A DNA stretch of 64,000 nt from CAVRCA01 sp963719345 (GTDB lineage Bacteria; Pseudomonadota; Alphaproteobacteria; Acetobacterales; Acetobacteraceae), in contig CAVRCA010000001.1 of the NCBI GenBank assembly GCA_963719345.1, positions 124,001 through 188,000 on the forward strand, in the 5' to 3' direction. Within the stretch, counting starts at the first letter, position 1. Each line of letters opens with the position of its first letter. Positions 1-8,374 of the stretch are shown in pieces. The notes beneath the pieces were generated by a model that saw nothing but the letters and a program-made list of their open reading frames with translations, did not search any database and was not told where the DNA came from. The translations under genes and the position numbers were made by a program.

Positions 1-554
1 TCCGCGTGCTCGGCAAACGACGCGTCCAGGAACTGGACGACCGGGATGTCCAGGCCGTCCAGCCAAAAAATCGGCGCATCGCTCGGGTTGCCGTGGTCGT
101 GCCAGGCCCAGGGCGGGGTGATAATGAAGTCGCCCTCGCGCATGATCGTGCGCTCGCCATTGACCGCGGTGTAGGCGCCGTCGCCTTCCAACACGAAGCG
201 CAGTGCCGATTGCATGTGGCGGTGGGCGGGCGCGACCTCGCCCGGCAGCACGAGTTGCACGCCGGCATAGAGGTCCGTGGTGATCTTGCTCTGTCCCCGC
301 AAGCCGGGGTTTTCCAGCACGAGCACCCGACGCTCGGCCTCCTTGGCGGTGATCAGGCTGCCCGCCTCCATCATGGCGCTGCGGATGTCGTCGAAGCGCC
401 AGCTCGCCGGCTGGCAGGGGCTGCGCGGCTCCGGCGTCACCAGGTTGGCGAGCGAAGTCCAGAGCGGCGTCAAGTTCTGCTGACTTATGCGGTCGTAGAA
501 GGCCCGGCGCTCCGGCGTGTCCGCCGCGGGAGCCATGATCGTATCGGCTGGCAT
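1..554 (-). CDS. Gentisate 1,2-dioxygenase, N-terminal 184 residues (runs off window)
   Basis: Fe(II) cupin dioxygenase that opens gentisate to maleylpyruvate in the cytoplasm. Only the first 184 residues are here. A cupin starts near residue 95: HRHMQSALRF at 111-120 carries the metal-binding His pair H111/H113, and WHDHGNP at 151-157 is the second histidine region. The ATG at 554 is chosen because TAAAGGAGG lies 6 bases upstream. It is divergent from the isomerase at 667, with a 112-base shared promoter gap. Salicylate dioxygenase is a close relative, but the neighbouring maleylpyruvate isomerase favours gentisate. The fumarylpyruvate hydrolase that would complete the pathway is not in the window and may lie to the left (inference). 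Confidence 0.88.
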   Translation of the reverse strand, partial: MPADTIMAPAADTPERRAFYDRISQQNLTPLWTSLANLVTPEPRSPCQPASWRFDDIRSAMMEAGSLITAKEAERRVLVLENPGLRGQSKITTDLYAGVQLVLPGEVAPAHRHMQSALRFVLEGDGAYTAVNGERTIMREGDFIITPPWAWHDHGNPSDAPIFWLDGLDIPVVQFLDASFAEHA

Positions 555-576
555 GTCGTTCCTCCTTTACGCGTTG

Positions 577-611
577 ATTGACAGCATACCAACTATCAGC
601 ATACTGTCAAT
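577..611. promoter_or_regulatory. Overlapping divergent promoters within a palindrome, probable operator
   Basis: ATTGACAG (577-584) and CTGTCAAT (604-611) form a perfect 8-bp inverted repeat with a 19-base spacer. Each arm contains a consensus TTGACA -35 box, one per strand. The plus-strand box at 578-583 is followed after 16 bases by CATACT (600-605). The minus-strand box at 605-610 is followed after 16 bases by TATGCT (588-583). AGCATAC also occurs twice inside. The two promoters occupy almost the same DNA and would serve the dioxygenase (leader about 22 bases) and the isomerase. A MarR-type regulator is encoded just downstream, so it is the natural candidate to bind here (inference). Confidence 0.6.
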
Positions 612-666
612 TATCGGAGTTGGCTCCGGGGTCTACCGGTCACAAGCCACCCAGGAGGAACGCGCC

Positions 667-1341
667 GTGTCTGCACCCCCGTCCCGCGCTCCCACGTCGC
701 CCCGGCCCACCGTCCTGCACGGCTACTTCCGAAGCTCAGCCTCCTGGCGCGTGCGGATCGCGCTCGGCTTGAAGGGCTTGGCCGTCCGCCAGGTTTCTTA
801 CCACCTCCGCCGAGGCGAGCAGCAGGCCCCCGCCTACCTCGCCCTCAATCCGCAAGGCCTGGTTCCGGCGCTGGAACTGGATGACGGCCGGGTGCTGACC
901 CAATCCCTCGCCATCATCGAGTGGCTGGATGAGGCTTTCCCAACACCCCCTCTGCTGCCGGCCGATCCGCTGGAGCGTGCCCGCGTAAGGGCGTTCGCCC
1001 TCGTGCTCGCCGCCGACACGCACCCGCTGCAGAACCTCAACGTGCTTCTCCGCCTGCGTCGGATGGGTCGGCTGCAGGAAGAGGTGCAGGCCTGGGCGGC
1101 CGAGGTCAACGCGACGGGCCTGGCAGCCTGCGAGACACTGCTGGCGGACGCGACCGGTCCGTTCTGCTTCGGTGCCGCACCGACGCTTGCCGACATCTGC
1201 CTGGTGCCGCAGCTTGGCAACGCCCGGCGCTTCGAGGTCGATGTCGCCCGCTTCCCTCGCCTGCTCGCCGCCGAGGCAGCCTGCATGGCCTTGTCCCCTT
1301 TCGCAGACGCCGCCCCCGATCGCCAGCCGGATGCGGAGTAG
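667..1341 (+). CDS. maiA: Maleylpyruvate (maleylacetoacetate-type) isomerase, GST fold
   Basis: Glutathione-dependent cis-trans isomerase of the zeta GST class, 224 residues. In this setting it should convert maleylpyruvate to fumarylpyruvate after gentisate cleavage. SSASWRVRIAL at residues 23-33 is the zeta-class active-site and glutathione motif. NPQGLVPAL and TQSLAIIEWLDE follow in the thioredoxin-like domain, then a helical C-terminal domain. The frame is open further upstream, but GTG at 667 is preferred: AGGAGGA lies 8 bases before it and the resulting length suits the family. Maleylacetoacetate (tyrosine pathway) is the alternative substrate, and the gentisate neighbours argue for maleylpyruvate. 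Confidence 0.85.
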   Translation: MSAPPSRAPTSPRPTVLHGYFRSSASWRVRIALGLKGLAVRQVSYHLRRGEQQAPAYLALNPQGLVPALELDDGRVLTQSLAIIEWLDEAFPTPPLLPADPLERARVRAFALVLAADTHPLQNLNVLLRLRRMGRLQEEVQAWAAEVNATGLAACETLLADATGPFCFGAAPTLADICLVPQLGNARRFEVDVARFPRLLAAEAACMALSPFADAAPDRQPDAE

Positions 1342-1408
1342 GCGATGCGCTCCCTGCCGAATGACTCTCCTTGCACAGCAACGATCCTTGGGCACGTAGA
1401 ACGACGTC

Positions 1409-1870
1409 ATGGACAATTTGCACGACATGCCCGGCCACCTCATCCGTCGGGCGCAGCAGATCAGCACGGCCGTGTTCGCCGAGGAGTGTGGAGGGTTCGA
1501 TCTGACCTCGGTTCAGTATGCGGCCCTGGTGGCCATCCGCGCGCATCCCGAGGTGGATGCCACCAGGCTGTCGCATCTGATCGCCTTCGACCGCTCGACG
1601 ATCGGTGGCGTGCTGGAACGCCTGGAGGCCAAGGGCTGGGTTTTGCGCACGGCCAGTCTGACGGATCGGCGCGTCAAGCTGCTGCGGATCACCCTGGAAG
1701 GCGAGCGGCTGCTGCGCCAGGTCGCGCCCGCGGTGCAGCGCGTGCAGCAGCGCTTGCTGGAGCCGCTGACGCAATCGGATCGCGCCGCCTTCCTGCGGCT
1801 GCTCGGGCAGCTCGTCGACATCCACAACGACGTCACCTCGGTACCGCTGCGGGCCGCCGACCAGACCTGA
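1409..1870 (+). CDS. MarR family transcriptional regulator
   Basis: A 153-residue winged helix-turn-helix protein. The recognition-helix region is about 64-82 (DRSTIGGVLERLEAKGW), followed by the typical MarR wing DRRVKLLRITLEGE. MarR proteins usually repress adjacent catabolic or transport genes and release DNA on binding an aromatic ligand. The gene lies between the isomerase and the hydroxylase in the same direction. The palindromic divergent promoter at 577-611 is its most likely target (inference). No strong ribosome-binding site is visible before the ATG, so translation may be weak or the start slightly different. Confidence 0.88.
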   Translation: MDNLHDMPGHLIRRAQQISTAVFAEECGGFDLTSVQYAALVAIRAHPEVDATRLSHLIAFDRSTIGGVLERLEAKGWVLRTASLTDRRVKLLRITLEGERLLRQVAPAVQRVQQRLLEPLTQSDRAAFLRLLGQLVDIHNDVTSVPLRAADQT

Positions 1871-1974
1871 CCCGTCCCGGGCACTGCGGCATAGTCCCAA
1901 GCCACTGAGCCAAGACGTCGCATCCAGCGGGCCGCGCGCCTGCTTGGCTGCGCTTGATCACGGGAGGAAGCATC

Positions 1975-3198
1975 ATGGACCAGGAAAAACCCATCCTCAT
2001 CGCAGGCGGCGGCATCGGCGGCTTGGCGGCCGCTCTCGGCCTTGCCCAAAAAGGGTTCCGCGTCATCGTGTTGGAGCGCGCGCCGGTTCTCGGCGAGATC
2101 GGCGCGGGCATCCAGCTAGGGCCCAACGCCTTCCACGCCTTCGACTATCTCGGCGTCGGTGACGCCGCGCGCGCCATGGCGGTCTACGTGGACCGGCTGC
2201 GGCTGATGGACGCCATGACTGCCGAGGACATCGCCAGCATCGACCTTACCGAGCCGTTCCGGCAGCGCTTCGGAAATCCCTACGCCGTCGTGCACCGGGG
2301 CGACCTGCACGGCGTGTTCGTCCGCGCCTGCCAGGCCAATCCGCTGATCGACCTGCGCACCGGCTGCGCCGTCACCGGGTATGAGCAGGATGGCACGACC
2401 GTCACGGCGCGGCTGTTCTCCGGCGAGACGGTGACCGGTTCCGTGCTGATCGGCGCGGACGGGCTGTGGTCGCGCATCAGGGAGCAGGTGGTGGGCGACG
2501 GGGCGCCCCGCGTCACCGGCCACACCACCTACCGGTCCGTCATTCCCACCGAGCGGATGCCCGAGGACCTGCGCTGGAACGCGGCAACGCTGTGGGCCGG
2601 GCCGAAGTGCCACATCGTCCACTACCCGCTCTCCGGCTGGAAGGTGTTCAACCTCGTCGTGACCTACCACAACGATGCGCCGGAGCCGGTCGCCGGCAAG
2701 CCGGTCCCCGAAGAGGAGGTGCTGGAGGGTTTTCGGCACGTCCATCCGCGCGCCCAGGACATCATCCGCTACGGCACGGATTGGAAGCTTTGGGTGCTGT
2801 GCGACCGGGACCCGGTGGAGAAGTGGGTCGATGGCCGGGTTGCCGTGCTGGGTGACGCCGCGCATCCGACGCTGCAGTACCTCGCCCAAGGCGCCTGCAT
2901 GGCGATGGAGGACGCGGTCTGTCTGTCCCACGAGATGGCCAGCCGTCCCGATGATCCCGAGGCGGCGTTGGAGGCCTACCGCCGGCAGCGCGTGCTCCGG
3001 ACAGCCCGGGTGCAGCTCCAATCCCGCGCCGTCGGCGAGCACATCTACCACCCCGCAGGCGCGCACGCGGCACTGCGCAATGCGGTGATGTTCGCGAAGA
3101 CGAACGCCGAGTGGTACGACACCCTCGCCTGGCTCTACGGCAGCACCGGTCTCGGCGAGGCCCAGAGCGGCGCCAGGCCAGCCGCGGCAGCCGCCTGA
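1975..3198 (+). CDS. FAD-dependent monooxygenase, probable 3-hydroxybenzoate 6-hydroxylase
   Basis: Class A flavoprotein hydroxylase, 407 residues, NAD(P)H and O2 dependent. It has the three family signatures in order: GGGIGGLAAALGLAQ near residue 10 (FAD ADP moiety), the DG motif in LIGADGLWSRIRE near 165, and the GD motif in VAVLGDAAHPTLQYL near 295. The ATG at 1975 follows GGGAGGA by 6 bases; a TTG at 1954 is in frame but has no such site. Gentisate dioxygenase and an aromatic-acid transporter next door make 3-hydroxybenzoate to gentisate the best call. Salicylate hydroxylase (to catechol) is the main alternative, and sequence alone does not settle it. Confidence 0.8.
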   Translation: MDQEKPILIAGGGIGGLAAALGLAQKGFRVIVLERAPVLGEIGAGIQLGPNAFHAFDYLGVGDAARAMAVYVDRLRLMDAMTAEDIASIDLTEPFRQRFGNPYAVVHRGDLHGVFVRACQANPLIDLRTGCAVTGYEQDGTTVTARLFSGETVTGSVLIGADGLWSRIREQVVGDGAPRVTGHTTYRSVIPTERMPEDLRWNAATLWAGPKCHIVHYPLSGWKVFNLVVTYHNDAPEPVAGKPVPEEEVLEGFRHVHPRAQDIIRYGTDWKLWVLCDRDPVEKWVDGRVAVLGDAAHPTLQYLAQGACMAMEDAVCLSHEMASRPDDPEAALEAYRRQRVLRTARVQLQSRAVGEHIYHPAGAHAALRNAVMFAKTNAEWYDTLAWLYGSTGLGEAQSGARPAAAAA

Positions 3199-3234
3199 TC
3201 CGCGGCAACCATGACAAGAAGGCAGGAGGCGTCC

Positions 3235-4572
3235 GTGACCTCGGCAAAAACGATCGACGTTCAGGAGTTCATCAACACACACAAACTTTCAGCCGTGCAG
3301 GTCACGTTGCTCGTGCTGTGCTTCCTGATCGTCGCCATCGACGGCTTCGATACCGCTGCGATCGGCTTCATCGCGCCGGCGATCCGGGCCGATTGGAGCC
3401 TCACGCCGGCGCAACTCGCTCCCCTGTTCGGGTCCGGCCTGTTCGGTTTAATGATCGGCGCCTTCGCAATCGGACCATTCGCCGACCGGCACGGGCGGAA
3501 AGCCGCGCTGATCTTCGCGGCGGTGTTCTTCGGCGTCGCGAGCTTGGCCTCGGCCTACAGCCCTAATCTGACGGTGCTGATCCTGCTGCGCTTGCTTACC
3601 GGTCTCGGGCTCGGCGGCGCGATGCCGAATGCGATCACGTTGACCTCGGAATACTGCCCGGAAGGCCGCCGGTCCTTCCTGGTCACCCTCATGTTCTGCG
3701 GGTTCACGATCGGCTCCGCGCTGGGCGGCATCGTGGCGTCGCAGATCGTCGCCGATTACGGCTGGCGCTCGGTTCTCATCGTGGGCGGCGTGTTGCCGCT
3801 CGTGCTGGTGCCCGTGCTGTGGTGGGCGTTGCCGGAATCCGTCCGCTTCCTGGTGATGCGGGGTGGCGAGACGCAGCGCATCGTGGCTGCGCTGCACCGC
3901 ATCGCGCCGGAAGCCGACCTGCGGAACGCGACCTTCACCGGCGCCCGCAAGCCGCACGGCTCTCCCGTGCGCCAGCTATTCGGGGGCGAGCTGCTGGGAG
4001 GCACGCTGTTGCTGTGGCTCGCGTTCTTCATGAGCCTGCTCGTCGTCTACTTGCTCTCCAGCTGGCTGCCGACGCTGATCAACAGCTCCGGCGTGCCGCT
4101 GCGCACGGCCTCGCTGATCACCGCCATGTTCCAGGTTGGCGGCACCATCGGCGCGGTGTCGATCGGGCGCCTGATGGATCGGCTCAACCCGCACCACGTA
4201 CTCGGCATCGCCTATACCTCGGCCGGGCTCTTTATCTACCTCATCGGCCATGCTGCGGCCGCGCCGTGGTTGATGGTGATGGCGGTGTTCGGCGCCGGGT
4301 TCTGCGTCTCGGGCGGCCAGGTCGGCGCCAACGCGCTGTCTGCCGCCTACTACCCCACCGCCAGCCGCGCCACCGGAGTGAGCTGGGCCAACGGCGTCGG
4401 CCGCATCGGCTCGGTGCTGGGCTCGATGCTTGGCGGCTTTATGCTCTCGCTCGGCTGGGGCCTGCCCACCGTGTTCGCGATCGTCGGGATCCCCGCGGTC
4501 CTTGCCGGCCTGGCCATCTTCGCAATGGGCCTCGTTCGCCGCCGTGTGCCCCAGCTCCAGCTTCAGGCCTGA
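3235..4572 (+). CDS. MFS aromatic acid:H+ symporter (AAHS type)
   Basis: Inner-membrane 12-helix transporter of about 445 residues. TIDVQEFINTHKLS at the N-terminus followed by LCFLIVAIDGFDTAAIGFIA is characteristic of the AAHS group (benzoate, 4-hydroxybenzoate and 3-hydroxybenzoate permeases); the DGFD aspartate in helix 1 is conserved. DRHGRKAALI in loop 2-3 is the MFS signature. GTG at 3235 is preferred because AGGAGG (3224-3229) lies 5 bases upstream; an in-frame ATG at 3211 lacks a site. It follows the hydroxylase and probably imports the substrate of this cluster (inference from position). Confidence 0.87.
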   Translation: MTSAKTIDVQEFINTHKLSAVQVTLLVLCFLIVAIDGFDTAAIGFIAPAIRADWSLTPAQLAPLFGSGLFGLMIGAFAIGPFADRHGRKAALIFAAVFFGVASLASAYSPNLTVLILLRLLTGLGLGGAMPNAITLTSEYCPEGRRSFLVTLMFCGFTIGSALGGIVASQIVADYGWRSVLIVGGVLPLVLVPVLWWALPESVRFLVMRGGETQRIVAALHRIAPEADLRNATFTGARKPHGSPVRQLFGGELLGGTLLLWLAFFMSLLVVYLLSSWLPTLINSSGVPLRTASLITAMFQVGGTIGAVSIGRLMDRLNPHHVLGIAYTSAGLFIYLIGHAAAAPWLMVMAVFGAGFCVSGGQVGANALSAAYYPTASRATGVSWANGVGRIGSVLGSMLGGFMLSLGWGLPTVFAIVGIPAVLAGLAIFAMGLVRRRVPQLQLQA

Positions 4573-4597
4573 TCGGCACCCGCGATCGTGGCAGATC

Positions 4598-4678
4598 CGG
4601 TGCGCCACGTTGGCCTGAGCGTCGCGTCGCGCCGTCTGAGGGACTGGGGTCGTGGGTTCAAATCCCGCGCTCCGACCA
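4598..4678 (+). other. tRNA-like remnant (Pro-like 3' half intact, 5' part decayed)
   Basis: The last 30 bases read as a tRNA 3' end: GTGGG-TTCAAAT-CCCGC T-arm, then GCTCCG, A73 and an encoded CCA (4676-4678). CGGTGC at 4598 pairs with GCTCCG with one mismatch. One base is missing between T-stem and acceptor, the D-arm is poor, and the anticodon-like loop CTGAGGG would read GAG although the short variable region and T-arm resemble tRNA-Pro. I read it as a decayed tRNA copy or an integration-site remnant. No integrase is nearby. Confidence 0.4.
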
Positions 4679-4695
4679 AATTCTCACCCGTCCCT

Positions 4696-5481
4696 TTAAC
4701 GTCTAAACCCCTGCACCAGCGCCATGCCCTGGGCGATGCCAGCCCGGACCAGGGCAGGACCGGCGAGGAGCGGGCCAGTCAGTGGTCCCACCGTGAGGGT
4801 CCGCTGGCGCCCAAGGGCGCCGAGTGCCGCGCGGGCCACCACCGCAGGGTCCTGCGCCCCTGGGAAATTCTGCCCGAAACCGGAGCGCTCGCCGAACCGC
4901 GAGCGGGTCGCCGTCGGGCACAGCGCCAGCACGTCGATCGGCTCGCGCCGAAGTTCGGCCGCCAGAGCCTCGGTCAGCGACAGGTCGAACGCCTTGGTCG
5001 CCGCATAGGTGGCGAGGTTGGGGACGGGGAAGAACCCGACCTCGCTCGCCGTCACGATCAGGCCGGCGCGGCTGGCATCCGTCCCTGCCCGTGCCAGCAT
5101 CCCCGGCAGCAGCGAACGCAACAGAGTGAGCACCGCGGTCACGTTCACCGCGACCGTGTCGCGCAGAAATGCCGGGTCGGTCGCCAGAAAGGACCCGTAC
5201 GGACCCTGACCGGCATTGCAGACGAAAAGGTCGATCCCGAACCGTTCCGCCGCCTCGGCGACCGCGGCGCAGCCTGGATCGGTCGCAAGGTCCGCCTGCA
5301 CCGTCTCGATCGGGCGGCCCGGCTGGGCAAAGTCCTGCCCGAGCTGGGCCAACACCGCCGCATCGCGTCCGGTGAGCAGCAGCCCTGTCGCCTCGGGCAG
5401 GGCGTGGGCGAAGGCGTTGCCGATGCCGCTGGTCGCGCCGGTGATGAGAGCCCGTCGGTAGGAGGTCGGATGTGAGCGCAT
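4696..5481 (-). CDS. SDR family oxidoreductase
   Basis: Short-chain dehydrogenase/reductase, 261 residues. TGATSGIG near residue 13 is the Rossmann cofactor loop, CNAG near 88 stabilises the core, VTASE holds the catalytic Ser, and YAATK holds the Tyr and Lys. Substrate not predictable; the sequence resembles the DltE/YqjQ-like group. The frame is open upstream through the tRNA-Val gene, so the start is placed at ATG 5481 after AGGTGG. It stands alone between the tRNA-like remnant and tRNA-Val. Confidence 0.83.
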   Translation of the reverse strand: MRSHPTSYRRALITGATSGIGNAFAHALPEATGLLLTGRDAAVLAQLGQDFAQPGRPIETVQADLATDPGCAAVAEAAERFGIDLFVCNAGQGPYGSFLATDPAFLRDTVAVNVTAVLTLLRSLLPGMLARAGTDASRAGLIVTASEVGFFPVPNLATYAATKAFDLSLTEALAAELRREPIDVLALCPTATRSRFGERSGFGQNFPGAQDPAVVARAALGALGRQRTLTVGPLTGPLLAGPALVRAGIAQGMALVQGFRR

Positions 5482-5556
5482 CACCGCCACCTGATGCGCC
5501 CCGGCCGAGGCGCAAGTCCGACGGATTGACAACCGCGTGCGGCCGGTAGGGGACGC

Positions 5557-5631
5557 TGGTGGGTGCGACAGGGATTGAACCTGTGACCCCCGCCGTGTGA
5601 AGGCGATGCTCTGCCGCTGAGCTACGCACCC
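5557..5631 (-). tRNA. tRNA-Val(CAC)
   Basis: A full cloverleaf of 75 bases including encoded CCA. Acceptor stem GGGTGCG/CGCACCC, D-arm with AGCTCAGCGGCAGAGC, anticodon loop TTCACAC giving anticodon CAC, and T-loop TTCAATC in a CAGG-type stem. All stems pair normally. Confidence 0.95.
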
Positions 5632-5739
5632 GGGTCCGGCGCGGGTGATAAGGGGCCGTCGCGCGGCGGTCAACATCGCCCGCAGCATCACCGGCTCGTG
5701 GTGTCCCGGAACGTTGCGCCGGCTACGGGACCGCCTAAC

Positions 5740-6561
5740 ATGCCCGCGATGAATGGCCGGATGTCAGCGCGGATCGGACTGGTTCTGCTCGCCGTGCTGT
5801 GCCGCTTGCCGGCGCACGCCGAGCCGCCGCAGGTGCATGCGGCCTATGATGTCTATGCGGTCGGCGTGCGGGTGGCCCAGCTCAGCACCGGCTTCGTGCT
5901 GGGGCCGCGGGACTACCGGCTCGACCTTGCGTTCCACACCACGGGCCTGGTCGGGGCGTTGTTCAGCGGCCACCAATCGTCGAGTGTGCAGGGACAGTGG
6001 GAGGGCGATCGTCCGGAACCGCTCCGCTTTCTCGGTGACGGCGTCTGGCGCGGACAGAGCCGCAAGATCCTGATCGACTACCACGATGGCCGGCCGCTGA
6101 TCCGCAGCCTGGTCCCGCCGAACGACACCGAACGCGAACCGGTGCCGCCCGAGCTGCAGTTGCGGTCGGTGGACACGCTGAGCGCGCTGGCGCTGCTGAT
6201 CCGGCAGGTGGCGCGCAGCGGGCGCTGCGAGGCCGAGGTCACGACGTTCGATGGGCGGCGGGCGGTGGACATTGCCGCCCGCACCGGTGCCGAGGAACAG
6301 TTGACGCCCAAGGGCCGCTCGAGCTTCGCGGGTCGCGCGCTGCGCTGCGATTTCGAGGGAAAACTGCTCGCCGGTTTCCTGCACGACGGCGACCGGACCG
6401 CGATGGAACGCCCGCAGCACGGCTCGGCGTGGCTGGCCCAGGTGGTCCCCGGCCAGCCGCCGGTGCCGGTGCGGATCAGCTTCGAGACCCGCTGGTTCGG
6501 CCCGGCAACGATGTATCTAACGGACGCCGGTCCCGGCCCGGCCGCGGCGCCCGCGCCCTAG
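5740..6561 (+). CDS. DUF3108 domain protein, probably periplasmic
   Basis: About 273 residues. An N-terminal hydrophobic stretch (MSARIGLVLLAVLCRLPAHA) ending in AHA is a convincing signal peptide, so the protein is probably secreted to the periplasm. The rest (AYDVYAVGVRVAQLSTGF..., later VRISFETRWFG near the C-terminus) matches the DUF3108 pattern of beta-rich envelope proteins of unknown function. Several in-frame starts exist (GTG 5698, GTG 5701, ATG 5740, ATG 5749). ATG 5740 keeps the signal peptide without a long leader. Isolated, with no obvious operon partner. Confidence 0.75.
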   Translation: MPAMNGRMSARIGLVLLAVLCRLPAHAEPPQVHAAYDVYAVGVRVAQLSTGFVLGPRDYRLDLAFHTTGLVGALFSGHQSSSVQGQWEGDRPEPLRFLGDGVWRGQSRKILIDYHDGRPLIRSLVPPNDTEREPVPPELQLRSVDTLSALALLIRQVARSGRCEAEVTTFDGRRAVDIAARTGAEEQLTPKGRSSFAGRALRCDFEGKLLAGFLHDGDRTAMERPQHGSAWLAQVVPGQPPVPVRISFETRWFGPATMYLTDAGPGPAAAPAP

Positions 6562-6639
6562 CTGCTCACGCCGCCGCTTCCGTCCGGCGCCTCGCCGCCC
6601 TTCGGCCGCGATGTCCGTGACCGAACACGAAGCCGAAAT

Positions 6640-7499
6640 TCAAGCGGCCGGACGAGCCGCGACGATCCATGTCGCGGTCCAAAGCGCCACCGCGCCATCC
6701 TGTTCGCGATCGGCAAGGGCAGCCCGCAGCCGGGGCTCCGCGATTCGCGCGCAGATCGGGGTTCTCGCGAAGAATTCTTCCGAGTGGCCCCACTCTGAGA
6801 AGCGCCGTAGCCATGGCCTCAAGGCTGCCACTCGGAACTCGCTCATCGTTGGCTCGAACGGTCACGTCTTCGAAGCCTGCTGCTTCGAAGGGTGGCATGC
6901 AGGAACTCGGCATCGGCGAAGCTGAACGGTGTCGTGTCGGCCATCGCTTCGAGGCCGGTAGCTTGGAGGGGCAGGAGGTCCAATTCGTTTTCCACCAGAG
7001 CGCGCCAACACACGAAGGCCAATCTCCCTGACGGCTTCAGGATGCGCTGGAAGTTGCAGAAGGCGGCAAGCGGATCGGCGAACGCCATCACACCGAACCG
7101 GAGAGAAAACGCCATCCGCGCTCCGGTCCGGCAGTGCGACGCTTTGCGCATCGGCTTCGAGGAAGCTTACCTGCTGAGAGCCCATTGGCCCGGCGCCGGG
7201 CCACGTCGAGGAGAGGGCGTGCGATGTCGACCCCGATGACGCCCCCCTCAGCGGCCGACCCGCTCGGCCAGCTGCAGAACCGATTGCCCAGCGCCGCAAC
7301 CGACGTCTACCCACCACGTCCCCGCGCATTGGAGACAAGGCGTCGATCGCGCGCAGCCCAAGGTGAGACAGCTGAAGGTCCGAGAGCTCGCAGACATCGG
7401 CCCATGCCTGAGCCCGCAAGCTCCGCTCGCGTAGTCGCATCCAGTAAAGGCCGTGTTCAGCAGAGGAGGTATGGCCTGTTCAACGTCCCAGCGTGGCAC
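6640..7499 (-). pseudogene. Decayed class I SAM-dependent methyltransferase
   Basis: Pieces in three frames join into one methyltransferase: WVDVGCGAGQSVLQLAERVG (SAM-binding motif I), then GVIGVDIARPLLDVARRRA, FLEADAQSVALPDRSADGVF, RFGVMAFADPLAAFCNFQR, LKPSGRLAFVCWRAL, GFEDVTVRANDERVPSGSL and a C-terminus LWTATWIVAARPAA ending at TGA 6640. At least five frameshifts separate them, and the GC content is lower than in flanking genes. The order and motifs are those of UbiE-like Methyltransf_11/25 proteins. Since no frame spans more than about 90 codons it is not functional as sequenced. Real decay looks more likely here than in the next genes. Confidence 0.75.
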
Positions 7500-7599
7500 C
7501 AGGGCGTTAGCGCGGATGCAGACGAAAAGCTAACTCGCGAAGGACCACCGCCACCACAAGCCGGCTGCGCATTGGTAACGCGCGTCCGATCTAGTCCCA

Positions 7600-8272
7600 C
7601 TAGACCCCTTGCGAGAGCAGCCGGCAGGCGATCCGCGGCAGGTCGGCAAACGTATCGGCGATCGCCGCGGCGCCCTCGGCCATGCTCGGCGGGCCATAGC
7701 CCCAGGCGGCGAAGATGCAGGGAATGCCGGCGCCGCTGCGCGGCCGGCGACGTCGTTGCGGTGGTCGCCGACCATCACCGCGCGCCGGCGGTGCCGCCGG
7801 CCGCCGCGCATGGTCGCCAGCAGATGCGCCGGGTCGGGCTTGCGGGCCGGGAAACTGTCGCCGCCGCCGATCGCGCGCGAAGAAGCCGGCCAGCCCGAGC
7901 GCGCGAGCAGCCGCGCGGGCCAGACGCTCCGGCTTGTTGGTGCAGACCGCCAGCCGCCAGCCCGGCCTCGCAAGTGGCCGCAGCGTCGCCGGCGACGCCC
8001 GGGAAAGGCCGCGAGGCCACCGCGCGCATGCGCGCCGTAGTCGGCCAAGAAATGCCGCTGCCGCGCCGTCGTCGGGCGGCCGGCCGCGCGCGGCGAAGGC
8101 GCGCTCGACCAGCCGCCGCGCGCCGTCGCCCACCATGCGGCGCCACCTCGGCCGGCGTGAACGGCGGCAAGCCGCGGCTCGCGCATCAGCCGGTTGAGCG
8201 CGGCCGCCAGGTCCGGCACGGAGTCGACCAGCGTTCCGTCGAGATCGAGCACCAGGTCAGCGCGCCACTGCG
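7600..8272 (-). pseudogene. gph: Phosphoglycolate phosphatase-like HAD hydrolase, frame broken
   Basis: HAD-superfamily phosphatase that would hydrolyse 2-phosphoglycolate. Fragments in three frames follow the family in order: LVLDLDGTLVDSVPDLAAAL (nucleophile Asp, motif I), LAVCTNKPERLARAA (motif II Thr), GGGDSFPARKPDPAHLL (motif III Lys) and AVMVGDHRNDVAGAA (motif IV Asp), ending LLSQGV at TAG 7600. No internal stop interrupts the conserved pieces, only indels. It is divergent from glmU, with about 100 bases between. I suspect indel errors in this very GC-rich stretch rather than true loss. Confidence 0.72.
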
Positions 8273-8374
8273 CTCGTACTCCAGAAATGTGTTGACGCGG
8301 ACGCACACGCTGTTGGCTTTGACAACCGGCTCGAATGCGCCGTACGCGAGCACGCTACGGGATAGCTATGACCC

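Noticed and set aside
4598..4678. A functional tRNA-Leu(GAG) or tRNA-Pro gene
   Set aside because: Anticodon stem mispairs, D-arm is poor, one base is missing near the acceptor, and there is no long variable arm for Leu.
8319..8347. A promoter for glmU with TTGACA at 8319-8324
   Set aside because: The -35 box is perfect, but no acceptable -10 lies at 16-18 bases (GTACGC), so I did not list it.
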